NCBI RefSeq assembly: GCF_900090225.1 | Contig: NZ_FMHY01000002.1 | Span: forward strand, 5,642,001 to 5,706,000 | Origin: Micromonospora eburnea | Lineage (GTDB): Bacteria; Actinomycetota; Actinomycetes; Mycobacteriales; Micromonosporaceae | Length of the DNA stretch: 64,000 bases | Direction: 5' to 3' | Shown here: positions 1-10,700 of the stretch, piece after piece | Layout of the letters: each line of letters begins with the position of its first letter | Numbering within the stretch: the first letter of the stretch is position 1 | Notes under the pieces: model-generated | Seen by the model: the letters and a program-made list of their open reading frames with translations, nothing else | Databases searched by the model: none | What the model was told of the DNA's origin: nothing | Position numbers and translations under genes: made by a program

Positions 1-2
1 GC

Positions 3-623
3 ATGAAGCGGGACGTCGTCTTCCTCGTCGCCGACGCCGCCATGGATCAGATGCTGCGAGGCTTTCTCGGGCGGCCACAATTCCACCGCAGTATCGGTTG
101 CAACCCCTTCCGCTTCGATGCGCGGGAAGACCTCATCGTCGCCCCGTTCCGTGACCCCGACGTCTACGGTCGAGCGGCCGAACTGCTCCAACCGTACGAA
201 CGGTCGCACCGGCACGCGGTCGCCATGCTCGATCTAGCCTGGGAGGGGAGCCCCACTCCCGAGCAGATCCGGGAGCACATCGGGGCGAAACTGAAAGCCG
301 CCTGGTCCCACTCCGCGGTGATCGTCATCGAGCCGGAGCTGGAAGCCTGGGTGTGGCAGGAGAATCCACACGTCGCCGAGGCATTCAAGTGCGGCACCGA
401 CTTCCGCGACGTGCTACGGCGCAGCGGTCACTGGCCGGACGGTGCCAGCAAGCCGCCTGACCCCAAGGCCGCGCTGGAGTTCCTCCGCCGGAACCACCGG
501 GCCGACCGATCCAACGCCGCCTTCGGCCGCCTGGCCCAGAAGATCTCCGTACGGCACTGCGAGGATCGCGCATTCTGTCAACTTCGCGACACTCTACGCG
601 AATGGTTTAAGGAAGCTTCTTGA
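3..623 (+). CDS. MADS protein MAD4-like (small acidic-core protein)
   Basis: A 206-residue protein with no transmembrane segment. It starts with a hydrophobic beta strand (VVFLVAD), has a second strand ending in Asp (AVAMLDLAWEG, about residue 77) and a third rich in Glu (VIVIEPELEAWVW, about residues 104-116). Such alternating strands with acidic ends resemble TOPRIM/DUF4276-like folds, which is inference only. Assignment as MAD4 rests mainly on order: it directly precedes an S subunit, a kinase fusion, an unknown gene and a HerA-like ATPase, the order MAD4-MAD8 of the methylation-associated defence system. Its stop overlaps the next start (TTGA). The start at position 3 may not be the true one because upstream sequence is outside the window. 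Confidence 0.7.
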   Translation: MKRDVVFLVADAAMDQMLRGFLGRPQFHRSIGCNPFRFDAREDLIVAPFRDPDVYGRAAELLQPYERSHRHAVAMLDLAWEGSPTPEQIREHIGAKLKAAWSHSAVIVIEPELEAWVWQENPHVAEAFKCGTDFRDVLRRSGHWPDGASKPPDPKAALEFLRRNHRADRSNAAFGRLAQKISVRHCEDRAFCQLRDTLREWFKEAS

Positions 624-2032
624 AGCTCGTCAATGCTGACAACCCGGTCCGTTCATCCTGGCTCGCCGAGCAGGGCTTCCGCCTCGATCCCTCGCCCTTC
701 CTCTCCGGCGCCTACGAGGCCAAGAAACTCCTCGAACGCCTACCGCACACTCAACCACTGAGCCAGGTGGCCCAACCGGACGGCATCTTTCACCCGGGGC
801 GGTTCTCCCGGCGCTGGGTCACCGACCCCGAGCACGGCATTCCATTCTTTTCCAGCACCGACATCCTGGAAGCCGACTTCAGCTATCTGCCCCTGATCGC
901 CAAATCAGCTGCCGAGGAGAACCCTCGACTCAGAATACAACCCGGCTGGATCTTGATCACCCGCTCCGGCACGGTCGGGCGCATCGCCTACGCACGCCCG
1001 GACGTACGAGATTTCGCATGCAGTGAACACGTTCTACGGGTAGTGCCAGACAAGGCCAAGATTCCATCTGGCTACCTGTTTGCCTATTTAGGCAGCAGAT
1101 ACGGCCTGCCGATCATCACCAGCGCCGCCTACGGGGCGATCATTCAGCACATCGAGCCGCACCACATCGCCGGGCTTCCGGTTCCGCGATTCGACCCGGA
1201 CATCGAGAATCAGATCCACCAGCTCATCGAGCAAGCCGCTGAGCTGCGCGCAAGCTTCCAAGCCGGCGTACGCGAAGCGACCCGCGACCTCTTCACCAGC
1301 TCTGGCCTTCCCGAACTGGTCGACTACTCATGGCACAAGCAGCCTCGCGCTACTGGCTTCGGCGCACGTCGCGTTAGACCGACTTCGCTTCGCGCCTCGA
1401 ACTACGACGCACGCGCCAAGGCCCTGACTGAAAGAATCGGTTCCGTTGAAAGCATCCGACTGGGAGATGTATGCGCCGGAGGTAAACTTGCGTCGGGAGT
1501 TAGGTTTAAAAGAATAGACAGCCTCCCTGAAGCCGGTGCCGTCCTACTGGTGGGACAAAAGGATGGATTTTGGTCGCGCCCTGAAGGGCGTTGGATCAGC
1601 GCCGACCAATCACCTAACGGAATCTTCGCCAACAACGAGACGATCATGGTGGCATCGCAGGGACTTCCTGGAGAGTCGAGCTTAATCTGTCGCGCAATGA
1701 TGGTAACCGGCAGCTGGCTGAAGTTTGCATATACTCAACATTTCCTAAGGGTCGAACCTGGAAAAGAAAGCATATCAGGCGCTTACTTATTCGCATTCCT
1801 TCGATCAGAGCCGGCCTTCCGGATTCTTAGATCGATGCTGCAAGGAACGGGACCTCAAGATATCCATCCAATTTTGCGGCGGGAGATCCCCGTGCCGTTG
1901 TGCACGCCCGAGGATCGAGAGCGGATTGCGGAGACTGTGCGGCAGGCCTACCGGGACCGGGACGAAGCTGATAGAAGGGAGGATCAAGCTCTGACTCTGC
2001 TCGATCAAGCGGTCCGAGAGGCGGCTGGCTAG
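620..2032 (+). CDS. MADS specificity subunit MAD5 (HsdS-like restriction subunit S)
   Basis: A 470-residue HsdS-like protein with two target-recognition-like halves: about residues 20-220 (ending in a helical stretch with IENQIHQLIEQAAEL) and about 275-460 (ending in ERIAETVRQAYRDRDEA). Each half has the GYLFAYL/GAYLFAFL plus PVPRF/PVPL pattern seen in TRD segments. In type I-like systems this subunit chooses the DNA site for the methyltransferase. The TTG start at 620 overlaps the upstream stop by 4 nt and has an AAGGAAG ribosome site just upstream. No HsdM or HsdR is in view. The second half (about 1430-1860) is visibly more AT-rich than its surroundings, as if that recognition domain had been swapped in. 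Confidence 0.82.
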   Translation: MKLVNADNPVRSSWLAEQGFRLDPSPFLSGAYEAKKLLERLPHTQPLSQVAQPDGIFHPGRFSRRWVTDPEHGIPFFSSTDILEADFSYLPLIAKSAAEENPRLRIQPGWILITRSGTVGRIAYARPDVRDFACSEHVLRVVPDKAKIPSGYLFAYLGSRYGLPIITSAAYGAIIQHIEPHHIAGLPVPRFDPDIENQIHQLIEQAAELRASFQAGVREATRDLFTSSGLPELVDYSWHKQPRATGFGARRVRPTSLRASNYDARAKALTERIGSVESIRLGDVCAGGKLASGVRFKRIDSLPEAGAVLLVGQKDGFWSRPEGRWISADQSPNGIFANNETIMVASQGLPGESSLICRAMMVTGSWLKFAYTQHFLRVEPGKESISGAYLFAFLRSEPAFRILRSMLQGTGPQDIHPILRREIPVPLCTPEDRERIAETVRQAYRDRDEADRREDQALTLLDQAVREAAG

Positions 2033-2035
2033 CTC

Positions 2036-5000
2036 ATGGCACAAATCGTCGGTGGCGGTCCCCCGGTCAACGACGCAGAACGCAAGGCCATCGCCCTGCT
2101 GCGAAAGCATGCCCCCGCCGAGTGGTCCGTTCTGCACAACATCGAAGTGCGCGGCCGGGCCGGCATCTTCGAAGTCGACCTCGTGGTGATCACACCGCAC
2201 GCAGTATGGCTGGTCGATGTGAAGGGCACCTCCGGGCGGATCGAGGTCGCCGGCGCGCGGTGGTATCCGTCCCGGCGGGACGCCTTCGGCTCTCCGGCCG
2301 CCAAGCTGCGGCAGCACGCCCGGGTGGTCGCCGATCTGCTGCGCCGGCAGCGCCCTGAGCTTAATCGGGTCTACGTCGGCGCGCTCGTGGTGTTGACGGC
2401 CGACAACGCGAAGCTGATCGACCCGGTCGGCAACGACGCCGAGGACACCGTCACCCTGCCCGACCTGGTCGGAGCACTGGGCGACCTGGCCCGCGTGCGT
2501 ACCGGCTTTCCCCGTGACATACGAGGCCATCACCCGGCGATCATCGCCGCCCTGCACGGCATCGTCGACCTGCCCACCGGCCCGCAGCGCTTCGGTAATT
2601 GGGAGGTGCGAGAGCGGCTCGGCGGTGACGACGTCATCACTGAGTATCGGGCGGTAAACTCCGCCACTCGCCACTCAGGGGACAGCGCCCTGCTCCGGGT
2701 CTACCGGGCAGACCCGTTCCTGCCAGAGGAGGAGCGGCGGGCCGAGGAGCGCCAGATCGCCAACGCCTACGACGCGCTCAACCGGATGGGCGGCCACCCG
2801 TGCGTCGTGGGACGACGGGACTTTTTTCCCATCGAGGACGGCAGCGCGTTCGTTCTCGTCCTCGATGACGTGGCCGGACAGCCGCTCCGCACGTACCTGG
2901 ACAATCCCCGGGCCGCGCTCGCGGCGGACGCGAAGCTTCGCGTGGTGGTCGACGTACTGCGCGGTCTCGCCCACGCCCACCGCAACCGAGTCGTCCACCG
3001 GGCGCTCAGCCCCACCACCGTGCTGGTCACCGAGAGCGGGCGAGCGCTGCTGACCGGCTTCGACTATGCCCGTCCGGCCGGGCCGCCTCGCGACCCCACC
3101 GTGCTACGGCTCCTCGTCGACGCGCTCGACGAGCAGTACGTGGCCCCCGAGTGCCAGGCGCACCCGGAAAAGATGACCACCGCCTCCGACGTGTACGCGG
3201 CGGGTGTGATCGCGTACCGGGTACTCACCGGGGAGTTGCCCTTCACGTCCTCCACCGACCAGTTCGAACGCGGCAGCGTCCTCCCCGACGCCCCGATGGC
3301 GGAAGCCGGGCTCCCGGCGGGGCTCAGCGCGCTGTTGAAGCGGATGTGTGCGCGGGCCCCGTCGGGCCGGCCCAGCGCCGACGAGGCGCTCGACGAGATG
3401 CAGGCGGCACTTGGGCGGCGTCGGGAACCACCGACGCCGCCCTCGGCCGACCCCGCAGGCCCCGGCGGAGCAGACGAGCCGGACTTCTGGCACCTGCCGG
3501 AAGGGTATCCGCTGACCCCGAAGTACACGGTGCGCCGCCGGCTGGGGCGCGGCCAGTCCAGCGTGGCGTACCAGGTCTACGACGACCTGGCCGGGGCCGA
3601 CCGGGCGGTGAAGCTCGTGCTCCGGGACCGGGAGTCGGTGATCGAACGGCTCCGGCACGAGTACAAGATCCTGATCGGCCTGCCGCCGCACCCGAACGTG
3701 GTCAAGGTCGAGGTCGCCGACTACCTGCACGGCCGGCAGATCCCCTACCTCGCCTTCGAGTACGTCGAGGGGCGGGACGTCAAGACGTTGCTCGCCGACC
3801 GCTCGTTGGGCCCGGCCGACGCGGTGGCGCTCGCCTGCGACGTGGCGCGTGGCCTGGCTTTCCTGCACCAGCACGGCGTCTACCACTGCGACATCAAGCC
3901 CGCCAACCTCTACTGGAGCGAACGCGGTGCGAAGATCATCGACTTCAACATCGCCCTGCACAGCGAATCCACCCTGTCGCCGCCCGGCGGTACCCCCCGG
4001 TACGTCGCCCCGGACCTGCGTGGTCACCGTCACCTCGACCAAGCCGACCTCGCCGACCGGGACGTCTACGCGCTCGGCGTGACGCTCTACGAGTTGCTGA
4101 CCGGCGGTGGCTACCCCTGGGACGCTGCACAACCCGTCCCCGGGGAGCCACCGCGTGATCCACGTAGCTTCATCGGCCTCGGTGATCTGGCCGATCCGCT
4201 CGCCGAGGTGGTCCGCCGGGCGATCGCACCGCGTCGTAGCGATCGCTACGGCACCGCCGAGCGGTTCCTCGCCGCCCTCCACGAGATCCGGGAGATCCGG
4301 ACGGTGTCGCCACCGCCGCCCGTTCCGGAGCCGGCCCCGGAGACCACCGGCGCGAACCCCTTCGTCGACTACCTTCAGACGCTCTACAGCCAGAGCGTCC
4401 GCAGCAACGCCGGCACCCGAGGCAAGGACACCCAGAAGCTGTACGTGGAGACCGCGCTGGACGACCGCCTTCGTCCGGCGGTGCTCAGCGGCGACCACGA
4501 CCTGGTGATCATCACCGGGAACGCGGGCGACGGCAAGACGGCGTTCCTGGAAAGACTCGCCGAGCAGGCCGCCGAGCGGGGCGCGGTAACCGGTCCGCCG
4601 CGCTCCAACGGCGTCGACTTCCAGCTTCCTGGCGGTCGCTGGTGTCGGATCAACTACGACGGCAGCCAGGACGAGGGTGACACCACCAACGACGAGGTGC
4701 TCCAGTCGTTCTTCGCGCCCTTCGCAGGCGCGGACGCGACGGACTGGCCGCAGGACGAGACACGGCTCATCGCCATCAATGAGGGCCGGCTGGTCGACTT
4801 CCTGACCACCGAGGAGAAGGCGTACCCGAAGCTGGCCGACCTGGTCCGCGCCGGGCTGCAGGGCAAGCCGACCGCGGCGCGGACCGTGGTGGTCAACCTC
4901 AACCGGCGCAGCCTGCTCGCCCCGACCTCCGAACTCCAGGAGTCGATCTTCGATCGGTTGTTGATCCGGCTCACCGACGAACGGTACTGGTCGGCGTGCG

Positions 5001-6112
5001 GCGGGTGCGCGCTGGAGCGAACCTGCTACGCGCGGCACAACGCGATCACCTTCGCGCACCCCACCGCCGGCCCGCAGATCCGGGAACGGCTGCGTGACCT
5101 CTACCGGCTCGCCGACCTGCGCGGCCGGCTGCACATGACCATGCGGGACCTCCGGTCGGCCTTCGCGTACATGTTGACCTCCGGGCGGAACTGCGCCTCG
5201 ATCCACCAGTTGTACGCGGCCAACGACACCGACGCGATCCTCGACTCGCACTACTTCACGAGCTACGGGGGCCCGCCGGGCGGGCAGGACCGCCTCCTGC
5301 GACTGCTTCGGGAGGTCGACCTGGCCAGCGCCCCGGCTCCCGCGCTCGACCGACAGTTGGACTACTTTGGTCCGGCGGCGGGCCGGGCGTTGGTGACCGT
5401 CGACGGACGTGGCGACCAGGATCAGCGGCTCCTTGCCCGGCTCGCCGAGCACCTCACCCGAAGTTCGGCACCGGAGCAAGACGATCGGGCGGCACATCGC
5501 CGGTACGTCGCGGCGGCCCGCCGCCGGTTCTACTTCGAGAGCCTCGACCAGCGTCGGTCCCGCGGCCTCCTGCCGTACCGGGGCGCGGACCGACTGCTGA
5601 CCCTGCTCAAGAACCCCGAAAGCGTGGGGGAACGGCTGGACGAGCTGGTGGATGCAATCAACCGAAGCGAGGGGCTCACCGATCCGCGACAACTCGGGGA
5701 CGTACTGGCCCTGCGGCTGCGTCAGGTGCCCGGGGAGACGATCCGCAGTTACCGGCTCTTTCCAAAGGAGCGACTCGCCCTCTCCGTCGGCGACGAGCCG
5801 AGCAATCCGTACCTGGAGAGCCAACCCGACGCCCTCGTGCTCCGCTACCACGGTGAGGTCGGTCATCGGGCACAGTTGCGGCTCCGGCTCGACCTCTTCG
5901 AGCTGCTGCATCGGCTGGGGGTGGGCTACCTGCCGGGAGAGGCCGACCAGCAGGGACTCTACCTGGGATTGACGATCTTCAAGAACGAGTTGTCCGCCGC
6001 GCCGTACCAGGAGATCCTGCTCGCCTCCGCCCGCGGTGAGCTGAGCCGGGTCCGGCGGGAGCCAGACGGGCTGCTCGTCATGCATCGCGGCGAAGCGACG
6101 GGGGGCCGGTAA
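2036..6112 (+). CDS. MADS protein kinase MAD6: NERD-like nuclease, pseudokinase, kinase and NTPase fusion
   Basis: A 1358-residue multidomain protein. Residues about 15-150 look like a NERD (nuclease-related) domain with FEVDLVVI and VWLVDVKG, the D...D/E-x-K pattern. Residues about 175-420 are kinase-like, but the catalytic loop reads VHRALSP (about residue 319) instead of HRDxKP, and the DFG region reads TGFDYA, so this copy is probably a pseudokinase. Residues about 500-760 are a second kinase with RAVKLV, HCDIKPANLYW (about 618) and IIDFN, which should be active. Residues from about 790 carry a Walker A loop GNAGDGKT (about 827) and a Cys cluster (CGGCALERTC, about 985), i.e. an NTPase. 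It begins 3 nt after MAD5. Kinase signalling in MADS is established; the roles of the individual modules are inferred. Confidence 0.82.
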   Translation: MAQIVGGGPPVNDAERKAIALLRKHAPAEWSVLHNIEVRGRAGIFEVDLVVITPHAVWLVDVKGTSGRIEVAGARWYPSRRDAFGSPAAKLRQHARVVADLLRRQRPELNRVYVGALVVLTADNAKLIDPVGNDAEDTVTLPDLVGALGDLARVRTGFPRDIRGHHPAIIAALHGIVDLPTGPQRFGNWEVRERLGGDDVITEYRAVNSATRHSGDSALLRVYRADPFLPEEERRAEERQIANAYDALNRMGGHPCVVGRRDFFPIEDGSAFVLVLDDVAGQPLRTYLDNPRAALAADAKLRVVVDVLRGLAHAHRNRVVHRALSPTTVLVTESGRALLTGFDYARPAGPPRDPTVLRLLVDALDEQYVAPECQAHPEKMTTASDVYAAGVIAYRVLTGELPFTSSTDQFERGSVLPDAPMAEAGLPAGLSALLKRMCARAPSGRPSADEALDEMQAALGRRREPPTPPSADPAGPGGADEPDFWHLPEGYPLTPKYTVRRRLGRGQSSVAYQVYDDLAGADRAVKLVLRDRESVIERLRHEYKILIGLPPHPNVVKVEVADYLHGRQIPYLAFEYVEGRDVKTLLADRSLGPADAVALACDVARGLAFLHQHGVYHCDIKPANLYWSERGAKIIDFNIALHSESTLSPPGGTPRYVAPDLRGHRHLDQADLADRDVYALGVTLYELLTGGGYPWDAAQPVPGEPPRDPRSFIGLGDLADPLAEVVRRAIAPRRSDRYGTAERFLAALHEIREIRTVSPPPPVPEPAPETTGANPFVDYLQTLYSQSVRSNAGTRGKDTQKLYVETALDDRLRPAVLSGDHDLVIITGNAGDGKTAFLERLAEQAAERGAVTGPPRSNGVDFQLPGGRWCRINYDGSQDEGDTTNDEVLQSFFAPFAGADATDWPQDETRLIAINEGRLVDFLTTEEKAYPKLADLVRAGLQGKPTAARTVVVNLNRRSLLAPTSELQESIFDRLLIRLTDERYWSACGGCALERTCYARHNAITFAHPTAGPQIRERLRDLYRLADLRGRLHMTMRDLRSAFAYMLTSGRNCASIHQLYAANDTDAILDSHYFTSYGGPPGGQDRLLRLLREVDLASAPAPALDRQLDYFGPAAGRALVTVDGRGDQDQRLLARLAEHLTRSSAPEQDDRAAHRRYVAAARRRFYFESLDQRRSRGLLPYRGADRLLTLLKNPESVGERLDELVDAINRSEGLTDPRQLGDVLALRLRQVPGETIRSYRLFPKERLALSVGDEPSNPYLESQPDALVLRYHGEVGHRAQLRLRLDLFELLHRLGVGYLPGEADQQGLYLGLTIFKNELSAAPYQEILLASARGELSRVRREPDGLLVMHRGEATGGR

Positions 6113-7710
6113 TGGGGCTGAGGCAACAGGACACCGATTTCCGCTATCCCGGAATCAGCTACATCGACTACAAGCTGCTCGACATGGATCGGGTGCTGAC
6201 CGCCTTCCTTATGCGACTCAACCACGGCGGCGCGCCCAGCCGGGTCTCCCGCAGTGCGGACCTCACTGTCGACCACTACGCCGAGGAGATGAGCAAGAAA
6301 GAGGAGAACCGGCACCTCTTCGAAGGTTTCGACGAGGAGACCACCCGGCGGTGGGTGGAGAGTCACCTGATCGACATGGTGAACCGCGGCAAGCCGACCC
6401 AGAAGATCGCCGGACTCCGGCCGCTGTACGGCTACACCTACCGGCTGCGCAACGCCCGGCACTCCCGTTCCTACGGAGCCGACGAACACCTCTACGAACT
6501 GCTCCGGCACGCGTCGGCCGGCCGCGACGGCGACACCCTGCGGTTGCTGCGCGAGTTTTTCTTCCCTGACCTAAGTGGTGCGCTCGGTCCGCTTACCGCG
6601 ACGGCCGACGTCGACGTGGAGACTCAGGCGCTGATCAGCCTCGTGGAGGCGGTCAAGAACCAGGTTACCGACACCCGGGACAACCGGGTACGGATGTCGT
6701 ACCCGCCGTTGCTGCCGGACGCGGCGAAACTCCTCGCCGACGACGTGGTTCGGCTGCTTTACCACCGGCGATACATCCCCCGAAGCGTCATGATCGACTA
6801 CCTGAAGATCCTCTTCGCCTTCCATCTGGGGCTCTACCACCTGAGGCTACTCAAGGCCCTACCGGCACTCACCGCCGGTCAAATCCCCGAATCCCAGCAC
6901 GGCTTCTTCCTCGACGTGGGCGGGACGCCGAACAGTTCGACGGCGAGGCTCGCCGAGCGCAGCGCCCAGACCTGGTATGCACGGATCCCGGACTTCGTCC
7001 AGTCCACCTACTTGGTCAAGAAGCTCGACGACTTCGCCCGGCATCTCCAACGGCGCGGCAAGCGGGTCAGCGGCGCGGAGGGACCGGTGCCGGTGGCCGA
7101 CCTGCTCCGTCTGCTCGGTCCGAGCTGGACCAAGGATCGGGACGCCTTCGGCACCTTCAAGTTGACCGCGCTGTTGGAGAGCACGGCGGCGGACGACCAT
7201 GAGCGGGAGATCAGGGAAATCATCGATCTCGGGCTCGACGATTTCACCACGTACGTCGAGATCGTTACCGCCTACAAGGTCAACTTTCACCGCAAGTACC
7301 TTACTGAATGCCTCGACGCGCTGTTACTGAAGAACCGCTCGGGCGCGATGATCGCCCAGCCTCGCCGGGGGCGACGGCGCTTCGTCCTCGACGGTCGGCT
7401 ACTCGAGGTGCTGTTGCAGATAGCCCTGCTCACACCGGCACCAGGCGGTGGAATGCACACCGCCGAACTCAGGGTCGACGAGTTCCTCACGATCCTCCGG
7501 GACCGCTACGGTCTGTATGTGGACCGGCTACCACCCGGAGACGGCTTCGACCGGGCGGCGATCACCGATCACACCGCCCTACGCGCCAACCTGAACGCTT
7601 TCATAGGCAGGCTGCGGGAGATCGGCTTCTACTCCGACCTCTCGGATGCCTACCTAAGCCAGACAATAACCCCACGGTACGTGGTGAGCACGGACGGGAC
7701 GACGCGGTGA
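6112..7710 (+). CDS. MADS protein MAD7-like (no recognised domain)
   Basis: A 532-residue protein that I cannot assign by motif. It is soluble, helix-rich and Arg/Leu-rich, with no transmembrane segment, Walker motif or obvious nuclease motif. The N-terminus (YPGISYIDYKLLDMDRVLTAF) and segments such as RRWVESHLIDMVNRG suggest a helical scaffold. Its start overlaps the MAD6 stop by one base (TAATG) and its stop overlaps the MAD8 start by four (GTGA), so all three are translationally coupled. In MADS the gene between the kinase and the ATP-binding protein is MAD7, and position is the main evidence here. It could be the partner or substrate of the MAD6 kinase, which is a guess. Confidence 0.7.
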   Translation: MGLRQQDTDFRYPGISYIDYKLLDMDRVLTAFLMRLNHGGAPSRVSRSADLTVDHYAEEMSKKEENRHLFEGFDEETTRRWVESHLIDMVNRGKPTQKIAGLRPLYGYTYRLRNARHSRSYGADEHLYELLRHASAGRDGDTLRLLREFFFPDLSGALGPLTATADVDVETQALISLVEAVKNQVTDTRDNRVRMSYPPLLPDAAKLLADDVVRLLYHRRYIPRSVMIDYLKILFAFHLGLYHLRLLKALPALTAGQIPESQHGFFLDVGGTPNSSTARLAERSAQTWYARIPDFVQSTYLVKKLDDFARHLQRRGKRVSGAEGPVPVADLLRLLGPSWTKDRDAFGTFKLTALLESTAADDHEREIREIIDLGLDDFTTYVEIVTAYKVNFHRKYLTECLDALLLKNRSGAMIAQPRRGRRRFVLDGRLLEVLLQIALLTPAPGGGMHTAELRVDEFLTILRDRYGLYVDRLPPGDGFDRAAITDHTALRANLNAFIGRLREIGFYSDLSDAYLSQTITPRYVVSTDGTTR

Positions 7711-10700
7711 GCACGGGGCTACGAGAACTGACCGAGGACGACCTCGACAACGCGCTGGAGCGGCTGCTCGCTCCCCGGCTGACCGACTTGCTGCGACACC
7801 GTGCACCCGGCCATTGCATGCGGAACACCGATCTCGACGTGGCGCTCGCGGGCCGACTCTGCGACAGTGTCCGCCGCGCATTGGGTCCGAACGGGCAGGT
7901 GTACGTCCTGGCCGGCGCGGACTCCGCTGCCGGTGGCAACTCCGTCACCAGCACCAAGCTGATCGAGCTACGGAATCCCGACGCACACGGCGACCCCCGG
8001 CCGCCACTACTGGTCTTCGTTCCTCCGGGCGCTCGGGCCAGCGCAGAGGACTCCTTCGGCATCGCCACCTTCGAGCAGATCGAACTCGGCGACGTGTACG
8101 CCGATCTGGCCGCCCATCTGCTAGCGGAGCTTCCCCCGGCGCTGCGCGACGGTGTGATCGAGGTCTTCGGGGTACTTCGGGAGCGCCGGTGGGTGTACGC
8201 CTCGGCGATCGCCCGCGCCCGCTACCTGCTCACCGTGATTCAGAACGACAGCGACCCGCAGGCCGCGGGAGCCGCGATCTTCGAACTCGGCCTGGTCCCC
8301 GACTTCGCGCTCTTCACCGACCTGCGCAGCGTCCGCACCTGGACCGTCCGCAACCTGGAGAGCACCCTTACCATCGTCGAATCGGCCCGGCCAGCGCGGC
8401 AGCGGGTCGTCGAACTGGAGCTGACCGACCCGGCATTCCGGGCGCGGCTGGCCGACTTTCTCGTCACGTCCAGCGCGTCGACCGAAGCCGCCGGTCTGAC
8501 CGATCCCCGCCGCTGGGCCCGCCGAATCGTCGTCGATCGGGCGAACTGGCGATTTTCCTTCCAACAGTGGCCGCTGCGCGAGGTGCAGGCCACCGTTGCG
8601 CTCCGGATCACAGTTGGCGAGCTGGATCTGCCCCGTGCGGGCACCGACCCGCAGCACGTCGACGATCCGGTACTCCAGAACATCAGCGGCCAGCTCTACC
8701 TCCCGGCCGGGACGCACGGTCAGAACGTGCTTCCGGTCAGCTTCCAGGTTGAACCGGACCCGCGACAGATCGCCGGCCTCGCCAAGTTCGCCGTGGAGCT
8801 CGTTCCCGAGGACGGCGGGCCGACGGGTGTGGCCACCAAGGTCAAGGTCAGCACCGTCGCCAAATCGACGTACCGAGCGAATCTCAGGAACCTTCGCGCG
8901 GCCGGGCTGGCCGCGGGCTGGCACTACGTGCGGGTGCTGCCGGTCGACTCGGAGGGCATCCCACTTCCCGTCGAGACCACGCGGCCCGACCAGCCCGGCA
9001 ACGAGAGCGATCGTTTCTTCGTCGTGCCGGACGGAGACATCGACGAGCCGGAGCCGCGGCAGAACCGGCGCGACATCGGACTCACTCACGCCCTCCTACG
9101 CTGCGCCTTCAACGCGCCCGGTGACGCCGTCGAGGTGCACCATCGGGCCTGGCAGCACGACGGTGATCTGGTCGAGGTCAGCTTCGGGGCGGCCGGGCGG
9201 GTCACCATCCCGCTCTCCCCGGCACTGACCCGGATTCAACGCGCCATCCTCACCGAGCCCCGACGTCTCGCCCACTGGCGGGTGCTGTCCGGCAACGGCG
9301 CCGATCCGGGTGCGGCGGAAGCGCAGCCGCTGGCTTGGCCAGACCATCTCGTCGATGTGGTCGGCCGATTCCATGCCGCGCGGCACGCCGTCTCGACGGC
9401 TGTCCGAGGCGATCAGGAGTACGTGGTCGAAGGCTGCGACCTGCGCGACATCCGGGAAGCCAGCCGCGAGTACGCCGAGCGCTACGCCGAACTAATCGCC
9501 TGGCAGCTCCGGCGGGCCGAACGTGCCTCGCCCGACGAACTCCCCGCCCGCCTGCGCGAGCTCTCCGAGATTCTCCGGGTGGACACCGTCGCCGTCGACC
9601 ACACGGATGCGTACGGTGTCCGCTCCGAGGTCCTGCTGGTCGCTCCCACCCATCCGCTCCGACTTCTCTGGCTCGTTACCTGGGCCGAGTTGGGCCAACG
9701 GTGGCTCAACGACATCCGGGACCGGGAACCGGACGCGGCGGAGAGCGCGCAGCAGGCGTTGTTCCAGCTCACTCCCACCGGCTTTCCACTCACTGTCCCG
9801 CGTTCGGGCGGTCGGCTGGCGGTCGCAGCGGAGGGCCCGTTCACCTACTGGGGGGTGTATCTGCCGTCGGACACCGCCGACCCGCAGGAGGTCCTGGCGG
9901 GCGTCGCCACCACCCTACGGCTGCCGGACCCAGCCGGACGTCCGGATGCCGGCCTGACCGGTCGACGACTCGCTGATCGCATCGAACGTTATCTGCGGCT
10001 CCATCCCTACGTCACGACGCTGGCTCTGAACGCGGTCAACGCTGGCCGGGCCGAACACCTCGCGGACGCCCTCGTCGAGTTACAGGGTCGAGTCGAGTGC
10101 GCGGACCTCTGCTACGACATCCGGCTCTTCCTGCCCGACCCGGGTCACCCCGACGCTGGATCCGCTCTCGCCAGTCTCCTGGACGGCACCTGGAGCACAG
10201 CAGCCGAGGCGGAAACGTTCCACGTGCCGCTCCCGGGCATCGTACCGAAGCTTTCGGTCGCGCTGCGGCCGCTCACCGAGTTCCGATCCGCGGCCGGCGA
10301 CACCTCGGCGCATCTGACCGTGTTCTTCGACGCCTTCGGTGGCGAACAGATCGATACGGCACCCCCGCTGCCCCCCGTCCCGGCGCCCGTCCACGGGCTC
10401 CGCCAGGACCTGACACTGGAGTACGGGCAGGACGCCGAGCTGACCTCGTGGCGGAAACGGCCCCGGCACGGCCCGGCCCATCCGATACCCGGGGCCGAGG
10501 AGCTCTCCGATCTACTCTCTTCCCTTCCGGCACTGATCTCCGCTAGCACCGCCACCGTCTCCACCGGCGAGCCCGGTACCCGGGCGGTGCCACGAATCAC
10601 CCTCTCGCTCACCGCGCAGGACCGTGCGCTGCTCCACAAAGCGCATACCGTCAGCGACTGGGTGCTCACCATCGACCGCACCCTGGGCCTCGACTACTTC

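Noticed and set aside
3104..6085. 993-codon open frame antisense to the MAD6-like gene
   Set aside because: It is the reverse-strand third-position shadow of a GC-rich gene; its product is Val/Gly/Arg/Gln-rich with no motif, while the plus strand has clear kinase motifs.
7308..7706. Upstream extension of the MAD8-like frame
   Set aside because: It overlaps the well-supported MAD7 frame and gives Arg/Pro-rich sequence; the GTG at 7707 overlapping the MAD7 stop is the natural start.
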